This document shows positions 36,749 through 50,200 of a stretch of 64,000 nucleotides of DNA, one piece after another (the stretch's first letter is position 1; each line of letters starts with the position of its first letter). The position numbers were made by a program, and so were the translations under genes. Below the pieces are notes generated by a model. It saw only the letters and a program-made list of their open reading frames with translations, made no database searches and was not told where the DNA came from. The DNA comes from Marisa cornuarietis (Eukaryota; Mollusca; Gastropoda; Architaenioglossa; Ampullariidae). The stretch spans positions 7,377,501 through 7,441,500 of the forward strand of contig SMMW01000622.1 of assembly GCA_004794655.1 (NCBI GenBank), given 5' to 3'.

Positions 36749-37262
36749 TTAGTGGATGGGGAAGGAGATGGTCGGGGTGGAACCCAAGGATATATGGGAT
36801 ATATGAGCTGTCTTAATGTTGTGTTTAACACGTTTGGTTTGCAGCGGTACATGTTTATTGTATATTAGTAGGAAGTGGTTGTGCCAGTAGGCGATTACGT
36901 CATCTGGATCTGTAATATCATGTATTTTGTTTAGGGGAGAGTTGTTAAGATCAGCTAGAATTTTAGATTCCACAAAGTTTTTGAAGGAGCGATAGGTGAT
37001 TGTTTTGTGTGAACTTCTGGGAATTTTGGTTCCATTTTTGCACCACGTCAAGCATACAGGGAAATGGTCGCTACAGCCTGTCGGGGGCACACAGACTTCT
37101 AGGATGTTGCATTGGTTACTTGCGTATATGTGGTCAATGAGTGTTTGTGAGGTGATAGTGACTCTTGTTGGGGTGGTTACTAGTTGGTTGAGGTTTGATA
37201 GACTAATCTTTTCGATCCATTGTTTAATCGGTTTCATGAGGTCAATGTTGAAGTCCCCTGTT
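36749..37262 (-). mobile_element. CR1/Jockey-like LINE, endonuclease C-terminus and linker
   Basis: An uninterrupted frame on the minus strand begins GDFNIDL (the AP-endonuclease GDFN motif), contains a CSDHFPV-type SDH motif, then the endonuclease-RT linker (DPDDVIAYW...YNKHVPLQTKRVK). The family is a non-LTR retrotransposon of the CR1/Jockey group. The endonuclease N-terminus and the RT that should follow are missing. It abuts an RT fragment on its 5' side, the wrong order for one intact element. Confidence 0.8.
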
Positions 37263-37945
37263 AGTCTAATCTCGATATGATGGTAGCCACAGCAAGTGAG
37301 TTGGCAGCAACCTGAGTCAGCATGGGCCGTAATCTACCTAAAGTCCTAAAAAAGTAGTAGCATTTTGACACAACAGAACTAACATGGTTGCACATGAATA
37401 GCTCTGCATAAATAAAGAGCCCTAAGTCCCTGACACAGTCAGCAAAGGCTATGAAAGCGTCACCGACCTGCACAGCACTAATGCCGATCATCTGCTCCCG
37501 TCTGGTCCTGGGGCCGCACAGTAACGCTTCGATCTGTCTTGTCGTCGTTGAGTTTAAGACGATTCCTGGTCATCCAGGCCTTCACCGCAACAAGATTCAA
37601 GTCGTTGAAGCGCAATCCTAGCCACTGCTGAGTCGGGGAGAAAACTGTTCAGAATCTTTGTATCGTTCGCAAAGAACTGACGTCCCATCTGAAAACACTC
37701 GATTACACGTCCAAGCTGTGAAGTGTATACCGAAAATAATAAAGGACCCGGAACGGATCCCTGTGGCACGCCACACACCAGAGGAACTGCCTCAGAGCTT
37801 GCAGAGCCGACAATCACTCTCTGAGATCTATCGGCAAGATAGGAGTCAATCCACTGCAGCGCAGCGCCCCCGATACCAGCTTCCGACGACAGTGGAGCAG
37901 CAGGCGGTGGTTGATGGTGTCAAACGCACTACTCAGGTCGAGTAA
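37263..37945 (-). mobile_element. CR1/Jockey-like LINE, reverse transcriptase fragment
   Basis: Frameshifted minus-strand pieces read LDLSSAFDTINHRLL, WIDSYLADRSQRV, GVPQGSVPGPLLF, then FANDTK in place of the catalytic FADD box, then a thumb region (SSVVSKCYYFFRTLGRLRP...ATIISRLD). The second catalytic Asp is replaced by Asn and there are frame breaks, so the copy is dead. It stops abruptly at about 37263, where the endonuclease fragment of another copy begins. Confidence 0.85.
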
Positions 37946-38554
37946 TACTAAAAGCACTAAGTTGCTAATATTTTAAGTAGTCTACCTGGTGAAGCGCAAA
38001 TTAAACTACCCCGTGAGAATCACACGTCTGCTGCATTAATGCGCGCATGGCTTGATTACCAGATGAAGCTTAATATGGATTGAGGTATGTGTTGCAATAC
38101 GTGTAAATGAAATATAGTGATATATATATAATATATTGCATAAGATCGCTTCTCCAAAATACAGCGTCCTACTGATCCTGTCCAAATACGCGCGATCGAT
38201 GGTACAATATGATCGATCGATCGAGTGCCATACCCATTTTAATTCTGCAACTTAATTTTATAATTGCTTTAAGATACTCGAATGTCAAAATGTGGAACGT
38301 ACATCGATCTAAAGCTCGAATTAGCTGCAGCAGGCGTATGTTGCGTCTTTTATTCATTTCTTTGGCACTACAATCATATCTTCGTGTCGATCGTCACATT
38401 TAATTAATTGTTGCGGTACATCAATATAATTACAATTGCCCATCGTGCTCGCAATTATAAATAAAGATATATTAATTGTAAAAACCAAACAACAATTAAG
38501 CCAACCAAACAATTAAAGGCCGAGGACATCTGAGAGAGACGTGCCTTTAGGGAT

Positions 38555-38602
38555 GGCAACTGGGGCAACCGCCCCAGCCCCCGCGCCTGAGGGGGACCCG
38601 CG
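38555..38602. mobile_element. Possible hAT-like end remnant
   Basis: Short G+C-rich motif GGGGCAACCGCCCCAGCCCC followed by CGCGCCTGAGGGGG. It resembles termini of hAT-type repeats seen in many animals; no partner end was found. Confidence 0.25.
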
Positions 38603-38814
38603 ATAGGAGATTCGAAGATTCTTGTTTACAGTCCACAATGCTAGTCCTTCTTACCCCCCTTCCCTCTTGCTACTTTACCCATCTTTCTCGGCAGAATCAC
38701 TATATTTCTCTGTTCCTGTTACTTGATGCCTTTTGTTTTCTGTTTCGTCGTCAGTACTGTCGTTTTCTTTCGTCCCCTTTGTTCTGTATCTACTTAGTCC
38801 ACGTCTCTTTCCCG

Positions 38815-38890
38815 TTTTAAGCGCTAAGAGCATGCTCTCTATGAGTGTGAATATGCGCTATAAAAATCTTCACTATTATTATTATTGTTG
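38815..38890 (+). repeat. SINE 3'-tail-like module, solitary copy
   Basis: Reads GCGCTAAGAGCATGCTCTCT, then TGTGAATATGCGCTATAAAA, then ATT repeats. It is the same module as at 4418-4490 and inside the SINE at 32153-32368. The stretch GAGCATGCTC is a perfect palindrome. Confidence 0.65.
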
Positions 38891-39544
38891 TACCAAGGAC
38901 GTAATACAATTAGTTCGTGGTGGTAACAGTATATATAGCCCTCGGTCCCCGGCAGCCCAACGGGGTCCCGAGTACTGCTAAGGCTGTTACTGGAGGAACT
39001 TATATAATGGAAGCTTGACAACTGTTTGCTCTCAACCACTCCTCGATCGATTGATATCTCGAAGACGATCGATTATCTGTACGCTGCATTTGTTTAAACA
39101 ATCACAATTAAAACTAGGGCCTATATATATAGTATGTTCATTTTATTCTGCAGTAGATTCAAATTATGATGTAAGAATCGATTTTAATGAATTCTTCCGA
39201 CGTAAACGAGAGTCAATGGTGCGGATACATGTGCACGTAATACGATATATATATATAACAAAAATTAAACGTATAAAAAATATATGTATATATATCGGTG
39301 CATGTTTCAATCATAACACGGGACAATAAACGAAAGAAAACAGTCAACTCCAGAAGATGACTACGCACACTGCGTTCCTCCGTCTTACAAAACCTCTATT
39401 TCACTATTTGACAATTAGGCCTAAAGTTCTCTTCTGCTCTTTCTCTCTTTCTCTCACACACACACACACAATGCACGTCAACGCGTGTGAAAACGAGTCG
39501 GAAAATAACTCACAGAGTTGCCGTTCTTAACATGTGTGAAGACG

Positions 39545-42500
39545 ATGGCGGCAACGTTGGAGGAGACGCTGCGTTCTCTTCATGATCAGTCAAGAGCGTC
39601 TGCAAATGATCAAACAGATGGGCTGATTGCAGATATCAGACAGATATGTTTACATGAAATATCAGAGAAAGATAGAGGTTAGAGTTGATTCAGCGCCTGA
39701 TTTTACTTTTACGTACTTTCAATTTCGCTGAGACGACTTGGACAGTGGTAATAGGGGTGGATGGGGCAGTTGTTGGACCCATACCAGTAAATAGTTGTAG
39801 TTTTCATAGAACTAAGGTTTTCTAGCAGTATCGTTCATAGATAAATTAAACAAGGGGTAGTAGTGTTTTTTTTTCTTTCGCTTGGTCCTTGTATATGAGA
39901 AACTGGATGTAGGCCTGGATGTAGTGTGCGTGTGTGTTGCTTTGTGTTATGTTTTCCATGCTTGCCTGGTGTGTGTATCACATTTGCTTAGCCTGTGTGG
40001 GAATAGCACTATATAAATTTTTTTTATTAATATTATTTAAAATGACAAGGTGTACATTTATTTAGTTGACAGCTTAAAGTGCACACATGTACACACCCAC
40101 ACAACTGCACATGTAAACACACTCAGAACTGGTCCACAAACCTATAAATAATTAAATGGCTACAGACATTCACTTTCATGAATGATATGTACTTTTTTTA
40201 CCTAGGCATAGATGCACACATTTTCACAATATTGAATGTACATGTTTTACCGTTACCAGTTAAAAGTATGCTTATTTGAGTTTTGTTTTAGTCAATGTAT
40301 GTCAATCAAGAGCTGTAACCAGTGTCCACACACTTAATCGTTAAATTATTGCCAGTTACTGAGTATTAGTGTGTAACTTGCTGTGCATGAAACTTGAGAA
40401 TCATACAAAATTGGTAGTGGCAAATGCATGAGTGATGTAGGCATATGCAGAAAATGATACTGATGAACACGTATGTATGAGCAGATACATGTGTACTCTC
40501 TTGTGCACACTATGAGTCTACATAAACAGGAATTTTTATACAGTAATTTGATCAACTGAAATAGCTGTAGAATAATAGCTGTCATGACAAACTAGACCTG
40601 GTACTAAGATGATAGATTTATATAACGTGTTATTAGCATAGTTGATAGTTAAGATTTACATTTTGTGGTTGTTTTTATAAATTACCCCTTTTAATAATAA
40701 AATACTATGAAAATGATGTGTTTTTTTTACAATTTCAGATTATTGTTGCTCAGCTTTGTTTGACAAAGATACAGGCATAATTGCCTTTTTGCAGAAAGTT
40801 GTTGCGAAAGATGAGGTAATCTTTGTAAAATAGTTTACTTAAAACTGCTGTTGTTATCTACATGCTTTTGGCATGTGAAGGTGCCCCTTGTATTTATGAT
40901 TTCTTTAGCAAGAGTGAGATGAGAATCACTTTTTAATTACTCCAGCCCTTAATTTTGACACGTGACTGTCACTTGAACAAAGACTTGTATATTTGGAATT
41001 AAACAAATAAAAAACACTCAAAGCTGAACAGTAGAGAAACGGAAGACAAAATATATTGATACATAATTTATAAATCATTTGATTTGAATAATTTGTTACA
41101 TATTTGCTACTTATTACATGTAACTACTTTTAAAAAAGTAAAGGTGACTATACTGTTGTTGGAGTGTGTGGTGTTAGAGACCCCAGTTATCTCAAGGCCA
41201 AGGTTTTGTAATGGTAGTGCTCGTCTTCTCTCCCTCAATGCTTCACCTTACCAAGCTTTCAAGGGGTCAGTAACTATTCCACAGCTGAATGAAATGGGAG
41301 ACAGTACTCATCACACGAATTAAACTACCAACTCTGCACGCCTTAAAATTCAGACATCATTGCTCTAACCACTAGGCTATCTACTTCCTCAAATTACTTC
41401 TTAAAAGGTATGCCAAAAGAATAAAGAAATAAGGCCTATAAAGTTTTCTGTTTCAGTTTCAAAGCAGCAAAGCAAATCTACTTGACTTCATTGGTGACTT
41501 TTTACAGAAAGTTGGGAAAAAGCTCTTACCATATGCACTAGACATCAAGGTAAGCTTGTTGACACTTGGCTTTTTCTCTCTAAATATATTTAGTATCTGT
41601 TGGTCTATCTGCATTTATTAAGAAATATTCATTAAAAAGAATTTTTCTTCAGTTTTTGGTATAGACTTAAGGGAAAAAAGTGGAATATAAAATTAAACAT
41701 TTTCTTAGAAGGGTGAAGGGTGTTTAATGTCGTTGCAGGAAGCGTGTGTATCTGCATTTAGCAGAGACAAATATGCCAAGGTGAAGAATTCTGCTCTTTC
41801 TGTTTTGGTAAAGGTGAGTGATTTTGAACTTTGCCATTGTTTCAGGCCATAAAATATTGCGATGCTGCTAATTCTGTATGATGTCATTTTTTGTATACAT
41901 TATGTTGTGAAGATACTAAAACCATTTTCCTATTTATGCTTGCTGCTTGAGTTGGGGATCGGTCTATGTATTCCTATCCAATATTTATATATCCTCTTTG
42001 CATCGGTTTAGATTGTGTATTGGCTTTAACTGTAACAAAGCTCCTCATTCATTCATTCATTCATTCATTCTGTAAACATGGACTGTTTGATCTTTGCTGG
42101 TTGTCAGGAAAGGGTGGGAAGAACACAGCAGCTGCCAAGGCTTGCTAAGAAGCCTTTCTTGAGTGGACGTTTTTACACAGTAGTTGCATTTTAGTAATCC
42201 AACCATGTAAACCTTAAAAAACTGGCCCACAAAGCTTGAAATGAAAAACAATAAGACCATTTACACCAAAAAGCATATATAAAAATAATTCAATATGTTT
42301 ATTAGGAAAAAGACAAGGAATTCAAGTAGTACTTATGTTCATGTTATGTAGCTTTTTATCATGGAAATGAGTGCAAATTTTTTGCATCTTTAACATCAAA
42401 CATGGTGGTGAGCAGTCTATTTTTTTTAGTATTTTCAAATAAAAAGCATGTGACAGGGTATTTAATACAGCTATTAAGGGAACAGTTCATAGCAAAGTAA

Positions 42501-44295
42501 TCCCTAAAGAGTACTAAGGTTTCTTACCTTATTCTCTTATCCAGTCTTGCGCAGTAGCTGCTAGAGGACCCAAGTGGTGAGCCTTGTTAGCTGCATCTAG
42601 CCATGTACACCTGTCAGTTGGTGGTGTTAGGCCAGCTTAACTGATGGTCAGCTAGTACCAGTTAAGGGGTGAATGATGGTGATGGTAGCAATAGCTGCAT
42701 TCTAGCAAACCAGCCACTCCATATAAATATGAAAAAAGCTTGACATACACAGTTCATATGATAATGAATATTATGCAGCTGTTTGACATACATAGTTAAT
42801 GATGATAATGCTTAACATGGCTGCAATGAAATATCACAGAACTAAAGGTGAGAATAATGGACAGGTTTTGGAGCTGACAGTTGGCTCACCATTACGAGAA
42901 GAAATGAAGATCGACAAGCTGGTTGACAAGTTATTTAGAGAACTCACTAAAACCTCCAAGGTTGTGGCAACAGGTACGCATTAACTTAGCACATTCTAGT
43001 CCTTGTCACCATTTTACTAGTATAGTCTAATGATAATAATAATAGGTATTGCTGTTTTTAATGTGAACTTTCTGACCTGGGTGCAAAGGTTTCATAAGAA
43101 AATCATATGATGCCTACAATCACAAAAGTTTGACAAGACCAGACTTTTGAAACTGCACTTTGTCATGATTTCAAAACCATAGTCCATCAGTTGATTGTGC
43201 TGATGCTTGTTTTCCAGTGAAAGGAAAGATTTATTTTCTGCTGGGTGTCATTGCTGAAATATACCCAGAAGACATTACCCAAGATTCAGACCATCTTGTT
43301 GGCTTATATGTCAGTGCACTGAAGGCAGAGGTATGCTCATAACAGTAATGTTTCACCATGTTCCAGTCCCGAGTCCTATAGATATACCCCCAACAGTCAT
43401 TCCTACAGGAATCACCTAAATTCATCCCCCTTTTCCTATAAATCTACACTGAAACATATTGAAAGTCACTAAACCTGTCATACTGTAAATGTCAACTTCT
43501 TATCCTACTACAGGCACCATTATTTCCGCTTATCTTGTACATTTTGTTATAAGTTAGTTTTGTCCTTCTGTCTCCTTTATTTAAAAAGAAATTTTGACAA
43601 TAGGGTAATTTCATGCATTCAAGGATAAATCTCACCATCACATACTCGTGTTTCAAATAAGTTATTGACTTTGTAAACTGGTTTAATGTTTTGTGTACTT
43701 GCTTTACAGATGACATCAAAGACAAAGAAACCGGAGCTGCCTATCATTGCAGGCTGCTTGCAAGGTTTGACAGCCTACCTAGTAAACTTCACTCAGTCAT
43801 CAGATGAAGGTAAAAATTAAAAAGATGGTAAGAGTACCTTATACTCTAATTGATCAGTGCCTTTTTGTAATATAAGGAGACAGTTCATATTTCATATTCT
43901 ATTTCTATTACTCTGTTCTAGAACTGACTACTTGTTTACCTGTTACGTTTGTCCTATAGATCATCAATTCATAGTATCGTATAATACAGTTATCCTGACC
44001 ACAAATGCAATGTTCATGTCTGTTAATATGAAACATGCTTATTTTACTAGTAGTAAACATGCATATTTTTGCCTTACATAAAATACTTTGTCCATTTAGT
44101 TTGAATACTCATTAATTTTTATTTATTACTTATTAACTTGCAGGGTCTTCACATTCTTATGAAATCTTCAACTATGCAAGAATGGCTATAGATCATAAAG
44201 TAGAGTTCTCCAGATACGATGTTCCAAAATCAGGACTCCAGCTGTTTTCTCGGCATGCAGGCCAGTTCAGCCAGTTTTTGGTGGATGACTATGAA
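39545..44295 (+). CDS. PRKDC: PRKDC exons 1-8
   Basis: Exons: 39545-39677, 40739-40815, 41457-41549, 41739-41813, 42865-42973, 43218-43330, 43710-43809, 44144-44295. The matching human stretch is roughly residues 1-300. Exon 5 uses a purine-rich acceptor (AATGGACAG|GTTTTGG); it was chosen because the resulting 36-residue segment (VLELTVG to KVVAT) has the same length as the human one. Exon 7 carries MTSKTKKPELPIIAGCLQGL, one of the best N-terminal matches. Exon 8 ends QFSQFLVDDYE. Confidence 0.93.
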
Positions 44296-47200
44296 GTAAG
44301 CCAGTTGATCAATATGACAATTATGAATAGATGAAGTGGAATAATTTCTTCTTTGACATGAGTGGAGGAAGTATATTTCTACCATCGTCCTCTATCTAAA
44401 AGCCTGAAAGTGAGCTAGCATCTGCCTGATGGTTAGAAAGAAATTGTAACTGATTATTTTCTATGGTAATGTCATCTGGTAAGTCATGAAGAAAGAGAAT
44501 TTTACAGTAAGCAAATTTATTTTCACTAGAAGAATTTTGGGTTCATCTTGATGAAAGAGAATTTACAGTAACAACTGTTTTGGTTCTTTCTCATTTTCAT
44601 ATGAGGAAAAATTTGTTGATTTATCATCGCTTGAAAATTGTCTATTTTAAATTCCTAGTTTTTTTAAATTGAGGCCAAAAATGACAGGTAAACTTAATGG
44701 ACAATGCAATTGGCAGTTTTATAACCTGCGAAAGAAATTTACTTGAAAAAACCTGGTTTACTTTAAAATGCAGTTTTAGTTGTGTAGATACTTTGTTGTT
44801 ATAGATACATACAAAAATTTTGAGATACTGTTGTCATATGGCCCTTTTTGTAAATCAGTGCACGAATGCAATCTGGGCCTAATGAGTTCAGCTCTAGACT
44901 TTGTACACCTCCTCTGCAGATTGGTGAAATTCTGTTTGGAGTACAGTAAAACCTCTTTATTAAGACCTTCCCAGTCATGACTTCTCTTAGTTATGACCCA
45001 GTAATCTTTTACGGATGTATTTCTTCTTCGTACAGTACCAGATGACGTGACTATATGAAGATCACCCTTTAGCTACCTCAAATTCAGTTGTCCAAACCGT
45101 GCAACACGTTAGAACCTCTCAACCTCACCTGTTGCATCAGTGAGCCTCTCTACTCCAGTTTGTCGCCTGTCTCCGACTGTTGGCTGTGTGGCCTGCTACC
45201 GTGTACGGCATGTGGTGCGAAATAAGTCCCCAGCCAATTCGCATGGAAGGTGTCTCAACTGTCTACCATGCTCTGCCAATATGCTGCGTGATGTTTGCTG
45301 TTCCTGGTCTGAGGACAGATGGGTGCAGGTGGTTCGTGACAAAATGATGGGAAATCTTGCTTATTCCTATGCAGTGGGTCCCCTTTCCTATGCCGCAGTC
45401 CTGCTATGGACCCCCCACTCCCCATGTGTGAGTTGGCTTTGTGCTGGTCAGGCACCATGGATGCCATGTCGGAGGGGGAGAGGGGGTCGGACTCTTCCTT
45501 GGTGGGGTCCTTGGAAGATTTCTTCGAGGTAGAAGGAGATAGCTGTTGACATTATCCATAGAACCTTGCCGTCTGACCATTTTCCACAAGGTAACATAGT
45601 AATGAATGAATTTTATTAGTGGCGGCAGATAGAGACAGAAGACAGTAACACCACCAGCACCAGTAAGGTCAGGAGGACAGCGTGCAACCAGCAGGCGTTT
45701 CCAACCCTATGGTGCTGGATCTTCCAAGGTGAACAAGGAACAGGCTGTTCCCCACTGGTGGCCCTTAGCGGTCATGGCTCCAGTACGGTCTCTCCATCTT
45801 ACAGGATGTTCTCACCCAAGCAGCAGCCGATGCAACAGGACCAGGAGACCAGGGAGGGTGCATCACCCTCCGGTCTTCCGTGGGATGGGTTGCGGCCAGC
45901 GCCAGATGCCCATGTTCCGTCGAGGGAAGCATCCAGGCCCAACACAGCGTTCCCGAGGACGTCCACCAGTGGGAGGGTGTACAGCCTGGAAGAAACGCCC
46001 CCTGAAGCGAGGGTTTTGCCAGGTGGAACTCTGCGCTTTGGGGGGGCACCCCCGGCTGGGGACCTTTTTGGCTCATCTCTCCCAGGCCAAAGCCTGAGTG
46101 TCAGGTTCTTCCTTCCTAGGCCTGAGTAGGCATGTGGTCAGGAGATCTTGCGTCCTACTTGTGCCTCCTGCTACGGATTCACAGGAGAAGGTGATGTCCC
46201 TTCAGAGGCAGGGCGGCATCTTCCCCCAGCGTCGTTCTCGCACTGCATAACTTAGATTGGCGAGAAAGAGCGGTGGGTCTGCAACAGCAGTGTGGCACTC
46301 CCCCCAGCTTTGTCATCAAACTGGGCTATACAGTCCGGTCATCAGATGTTACCCAGCAGCCTGGAACAGTGGGGAGAACCCTGATATGGGGCTAGACGTC
46401 CTCATGTCAGCTTTAGCTCCTCCACATCCCGACTTAACTCCCACAACTCCAGTCGGGGTGACATTGAAGAAATGTGCCTCAGTGGGAGACCTTTTGGACC
46501 TCAGATCCTTGGGTCTGCGGTTATCAGCGAGGGACTGTGCCTGTCATTCCAGAACAGACCTCCCTGTATACGATCTTCAGTTTGGACCGGTGCCAGGAGA
46601 CGGAGAGAGCTATGTCTCTTCAAAGCGAGATATTACTTCTGCTTCAAAAGAAAGCTAGTCAAGAGGTGAAGTTGACAGATTTGCTGACCTTTTACTCTAT
46701 CCTGTTCCTGGTACCTAAGCCAGGAGGGAGACCCATTCTGGTTCTTAGCAGGCTCAACTCCTATCTCAGGCCTCTGCTTCATGATAGAAGCCGCCAGGTC
46801 AGTGATAGTGGTGGTCTTAGTGAACGATTATGCAGTCAGCATAGACTTGGCAGATGCCTATTTGCATGTGGTGGTGCATCCGTCAGTGGCCCGCTTTCTA
46901 CGCTTTGTATTCGAAGGCAGAGTCTTTTAGTTTGTAGTGATGCCCTTTGGATTGTGCCTGGCACCTTGGGTGTTTACCAGGATCATGGAAGCAGTTATCC
47001 ATCAACGGAGCCATACATTGTTTGAACAAGTTCCGCTACCATTGTACACAACAGAAATGCCCACTTTGCAATACACGTAAAAAACAAATCACACAATGGC
47101 ACATAATACGATTTTCTTAAAATATTTGTTTTAAAAAAGGCCTTTGTCGTGGTTGTTCTTCAGTTTGGAGGTTCATGTTAAATGCATCTGCAGACATTTG

Positions 47201-50200
47201 GTTAAAATCTCACAAGGGTGCATAAACGCAATTTTCTTTCAAATAATGTTTTTAATAAGCCTTTGTCATCATCATTCTTTAGCTGGAAGTTCTTATTAAA
47301 TGTATATGCAGACATTAGGTTAACATGAAACAAGTGTTACTCCTCAGGCAGTCATTAACCTGGGCCTGGTTGATTCGTTTTTTGGTGTTGGGACAATGAT
47401 ATGGTCATGGTGGAGTCGCTTTGACTCAAGTGGGAGGTTGATAAAACTGGGATGATATAGTTTTTGGTTGAAATGACCACCCAGATCCCTCCCCCCTTCC
47501 CCTCTATAATTGTTGTTTCCTTACCTGTGCACATCAGTCAATTATGATTGTACCTGGAGAGTTGGTTTCCCTATAAATCTTTAGGACAGACTAACACCAA
47601 AAACTCATTATGACATAGTTTTTAAGAGTATTATTTCAACATTTAAATAAATGAATCTGCATGTATAGGTGTTTGAAGTCATGGTTCTTGGAATGAAAGC
47701 AGACTGGTTGATCTCCCTACTGTGACCTCTCTAAGTTACAACCCAATTTTGGTGGATTTTTATGAGTCTTAAGAGGGAGGTTTTAGTGTATTTCGTTTAG
47801 AAAGATGAGGTCATATAGTTGAGATGTCACAAATTGAGCCATGCAAAAATGGGGTACAAGTACTTAATAATAAAATTATGTTATATAATACACCATCACA
47901 TAAAGTAGTATGCCCACTATTGTGGGGTTCGGTTAGGCTAGTTTGATGCAGTTAGAACCCCTGTTCATCTCTCATGCATGAAGACTGGTTTGCAACTTCT
48001 GGTCCGATTGGCTTGTTTGCATACTCTAAAAAGATGAATGAAAATTGTTAAAGAAACACAGAGGCCACTACTGCTGTGTATGTCAGAACAGCATGACTGT
48101 AAATGGGAAGATTTCTCTCCATTGATTTCCAGCAGATCAGACTGTGGCAAATGTGTGGAAAGTGCAGGTAAGACTGGTGTTGAAAAAGTTTGTTTACACA
48201 CAAAACAGTCGTTCTTGTTCTGCACACTTTATGGGAGGTAGCAGCCCCAAGAAACCATGCATGACAGTACCTTCATTTAATTATTTGTAATCAAACAGTT
48301 CAAGACATCGGTGGTGAGTTTATAATTCACTTGGCAATAAATGCTGCAGCTTAGTGCCCCGCTACTTTGACAAGAAGATTGCCACCAGCAGGAAATTGCC
48401 TGGAAGCCACCTACCAGTCCAACATATAGCTCTCTGCGACGACACAATTCCACCTGACTCGTTGCTGTCCAAGTTCCCCTTATAAATATGCTTGGTAGCA
48501 TGTGAGACTTGGTATGAATTGTTGCGGGGCTACGACATTTGCCCATTTCACTGTACCCCACACCCGACAAAGCAGCCCATCTCTCCACAAATGGCTGTGG
48601 CATATCTGCAAATTAAGAATTTGAGGTAGTTTTCCCACAAAAACTTCCTCACCTGTAGGCCATCAAACTGGACAGAAAGGATGCTCTCATGGCCCATCCT
48701 TTCAAGTCCCATGTGCCAGCCATCCATTTTCACGACTGGCCAGGAAGTGGTTGGCTTAATGTGGGTAGGGATGTTTCCAGTTTTTATGACTAGTCATACA
48801 ATGTATTTCAGAACATGTACACAAAGCTGCAAGCATGGAGTAATCACCATAACAAGGATGTGCTTCATCTTGGTGTGGCAGCTATGGATGCTTTCCTTCG
48901 ACAAGTACTGAAGCATTTTTTTCTTGCATGTGATTGCTTTCTTTTTGTTTTATGAACCTAAAAGATGTTAATACTGTTGTGGAAGTAGACCATTTTTGAG
49001 TGCTTCATTTTTGGGGTTCTGAAGTACTGGGGGCAGCAGGTTTTAATATTTTTCAAAATACTTAAAAACTGGTTATTTATGCAAACCAAGAAAAGCTGTT
49101 CATTAGGTGAAATTATTCATAAATTTCAGCTAATACATAGGGAATGGTGATCTGTGCTTTTATAACAAGATCAAATTAGATGTATAGAAAAGACACTTGT
49201 TATTTGATGTGGCAGGTTGATTCACTGGAAAGCATTTATAAATTACTAGGAAGAAAACTTCTGGAGCATTTATTCAGCCACAGGCCTTGTCATTTAATGT
49301 ACGGTTCACTGTTGAATAATTTAGCTCAACAGTGGAAAAGGTTTAACACCTTACAAATAACTAACAAAAAATGTTTTGCAGATTGCTGAGACTATAACTG
49401 AAAAAGCAAAAAAGGGTATAAAAGAAGGTGGAATTTTCAAAGTAAGAAACTTCTGTTTTGTTAGCTATGTATTACACAAGCAAACGGCTTTAAACTGTTA
49501 GTTTCATTGCTTAATATGGACCTAGCTAACATGTTTTTATTAATCAGCAGATGTTTGTATCATTTATTACATGTAATAAGTGATAGATCATGTTGCATTC
49601 TAAAAGTACATGAGTAATTACAGGAACATACCTTAACATGTACAACAAATAATCTTCTCCATTATGGCTGTTTATAGTTCTTTGTGCAAGCGTTTCAAAC
49701 TACCATGCAGAATTCTTCAGCCAGTTCCAAAGAAGTTTCCATTGCAGTGAGAGGATATGGTCTTTTTGCTGCTGTAGGTACATAGTATAAGATAAAGAGA
49801 ACACAAGAATAGTAACAACATTTGAAAATTATCTTGAATATTTTTCCATTATAATTCAATCTTTTGTTGAAAATAAAATCTCTCACATAGAATCACAAAA
49901 TCAGACAGGAAAAATAACCAGTTAACTTAGGTTGGATCATTCAGTGCAGTAATCATGGGCATGGGAATATTTTCTTAGCCTTGCAGTATATTCTTGGAGC
50001 CTGCAGATGTTGCATTCATGTTCAGTGAGATGATTACAAAATGTGAACAAGAATTCCTCAGGTTTGTCATTCTTTTCAATGATAATACTAGTCAAATTAA
50101 GCTTTTATTTCATTTGAAAAAGCACTAACCCTTCTTCTACGCAATGGTATTGATTTCATTTTTGTTAAAAGCCTTGATGCAGCTCTGATGAAGTCTCTAT

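Larger units (their letters stand above)
32538..39544. other. Spacer between divergent DNAJC12 and PRKDC
   Basis: Seven kilobases between two start codons that point away from each other, so promoters for both should lie at its ends. No TATA-type core was assigned with confidence; a TTTATAAA-like site at about 32917 lies 380 bp upstream of the DNAJC12 start. Contents: C-run 33398, (CA)n 33447, (TA)n 34626-34643, hAT-like ends near 36440 and 38560, two LINE pieces (36749-37945), a SINE tail (38820-38885), (CA)n 39454-39470. An 82-codon frame at 33478-33726 (+) is GC-rich but unrecognised. Confidence 0.45.
44944..47788. mobile_element. Pogo-like DNA transposon split by a nested retroelement
   Basis: Left end CAGTAAAACCTCTTTATTAA (44944) and inverted right end CACTAAAACCTCCCTCTTAA (47788) match at about 18 of 22 positions. 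TA flanks both (44942-44943 and 47789-47790). Subterminal parts also pair loosely (TTAGTTATGACCC against a TTACAACCC-type stretch). The 2.84-kb span holds a DIRS-like fragment, so the DNA transposon was there first. No transposase frame was seen. It lies in PRKDC intron 8. Confidence 0.65.

Noticed and set aside
45758..46129. Overlapping long frames on both strands at 45.7-46.1 kb as host genes
   Set aside because: They are parts of the GC-rich DIRS-like element, not separate genes.
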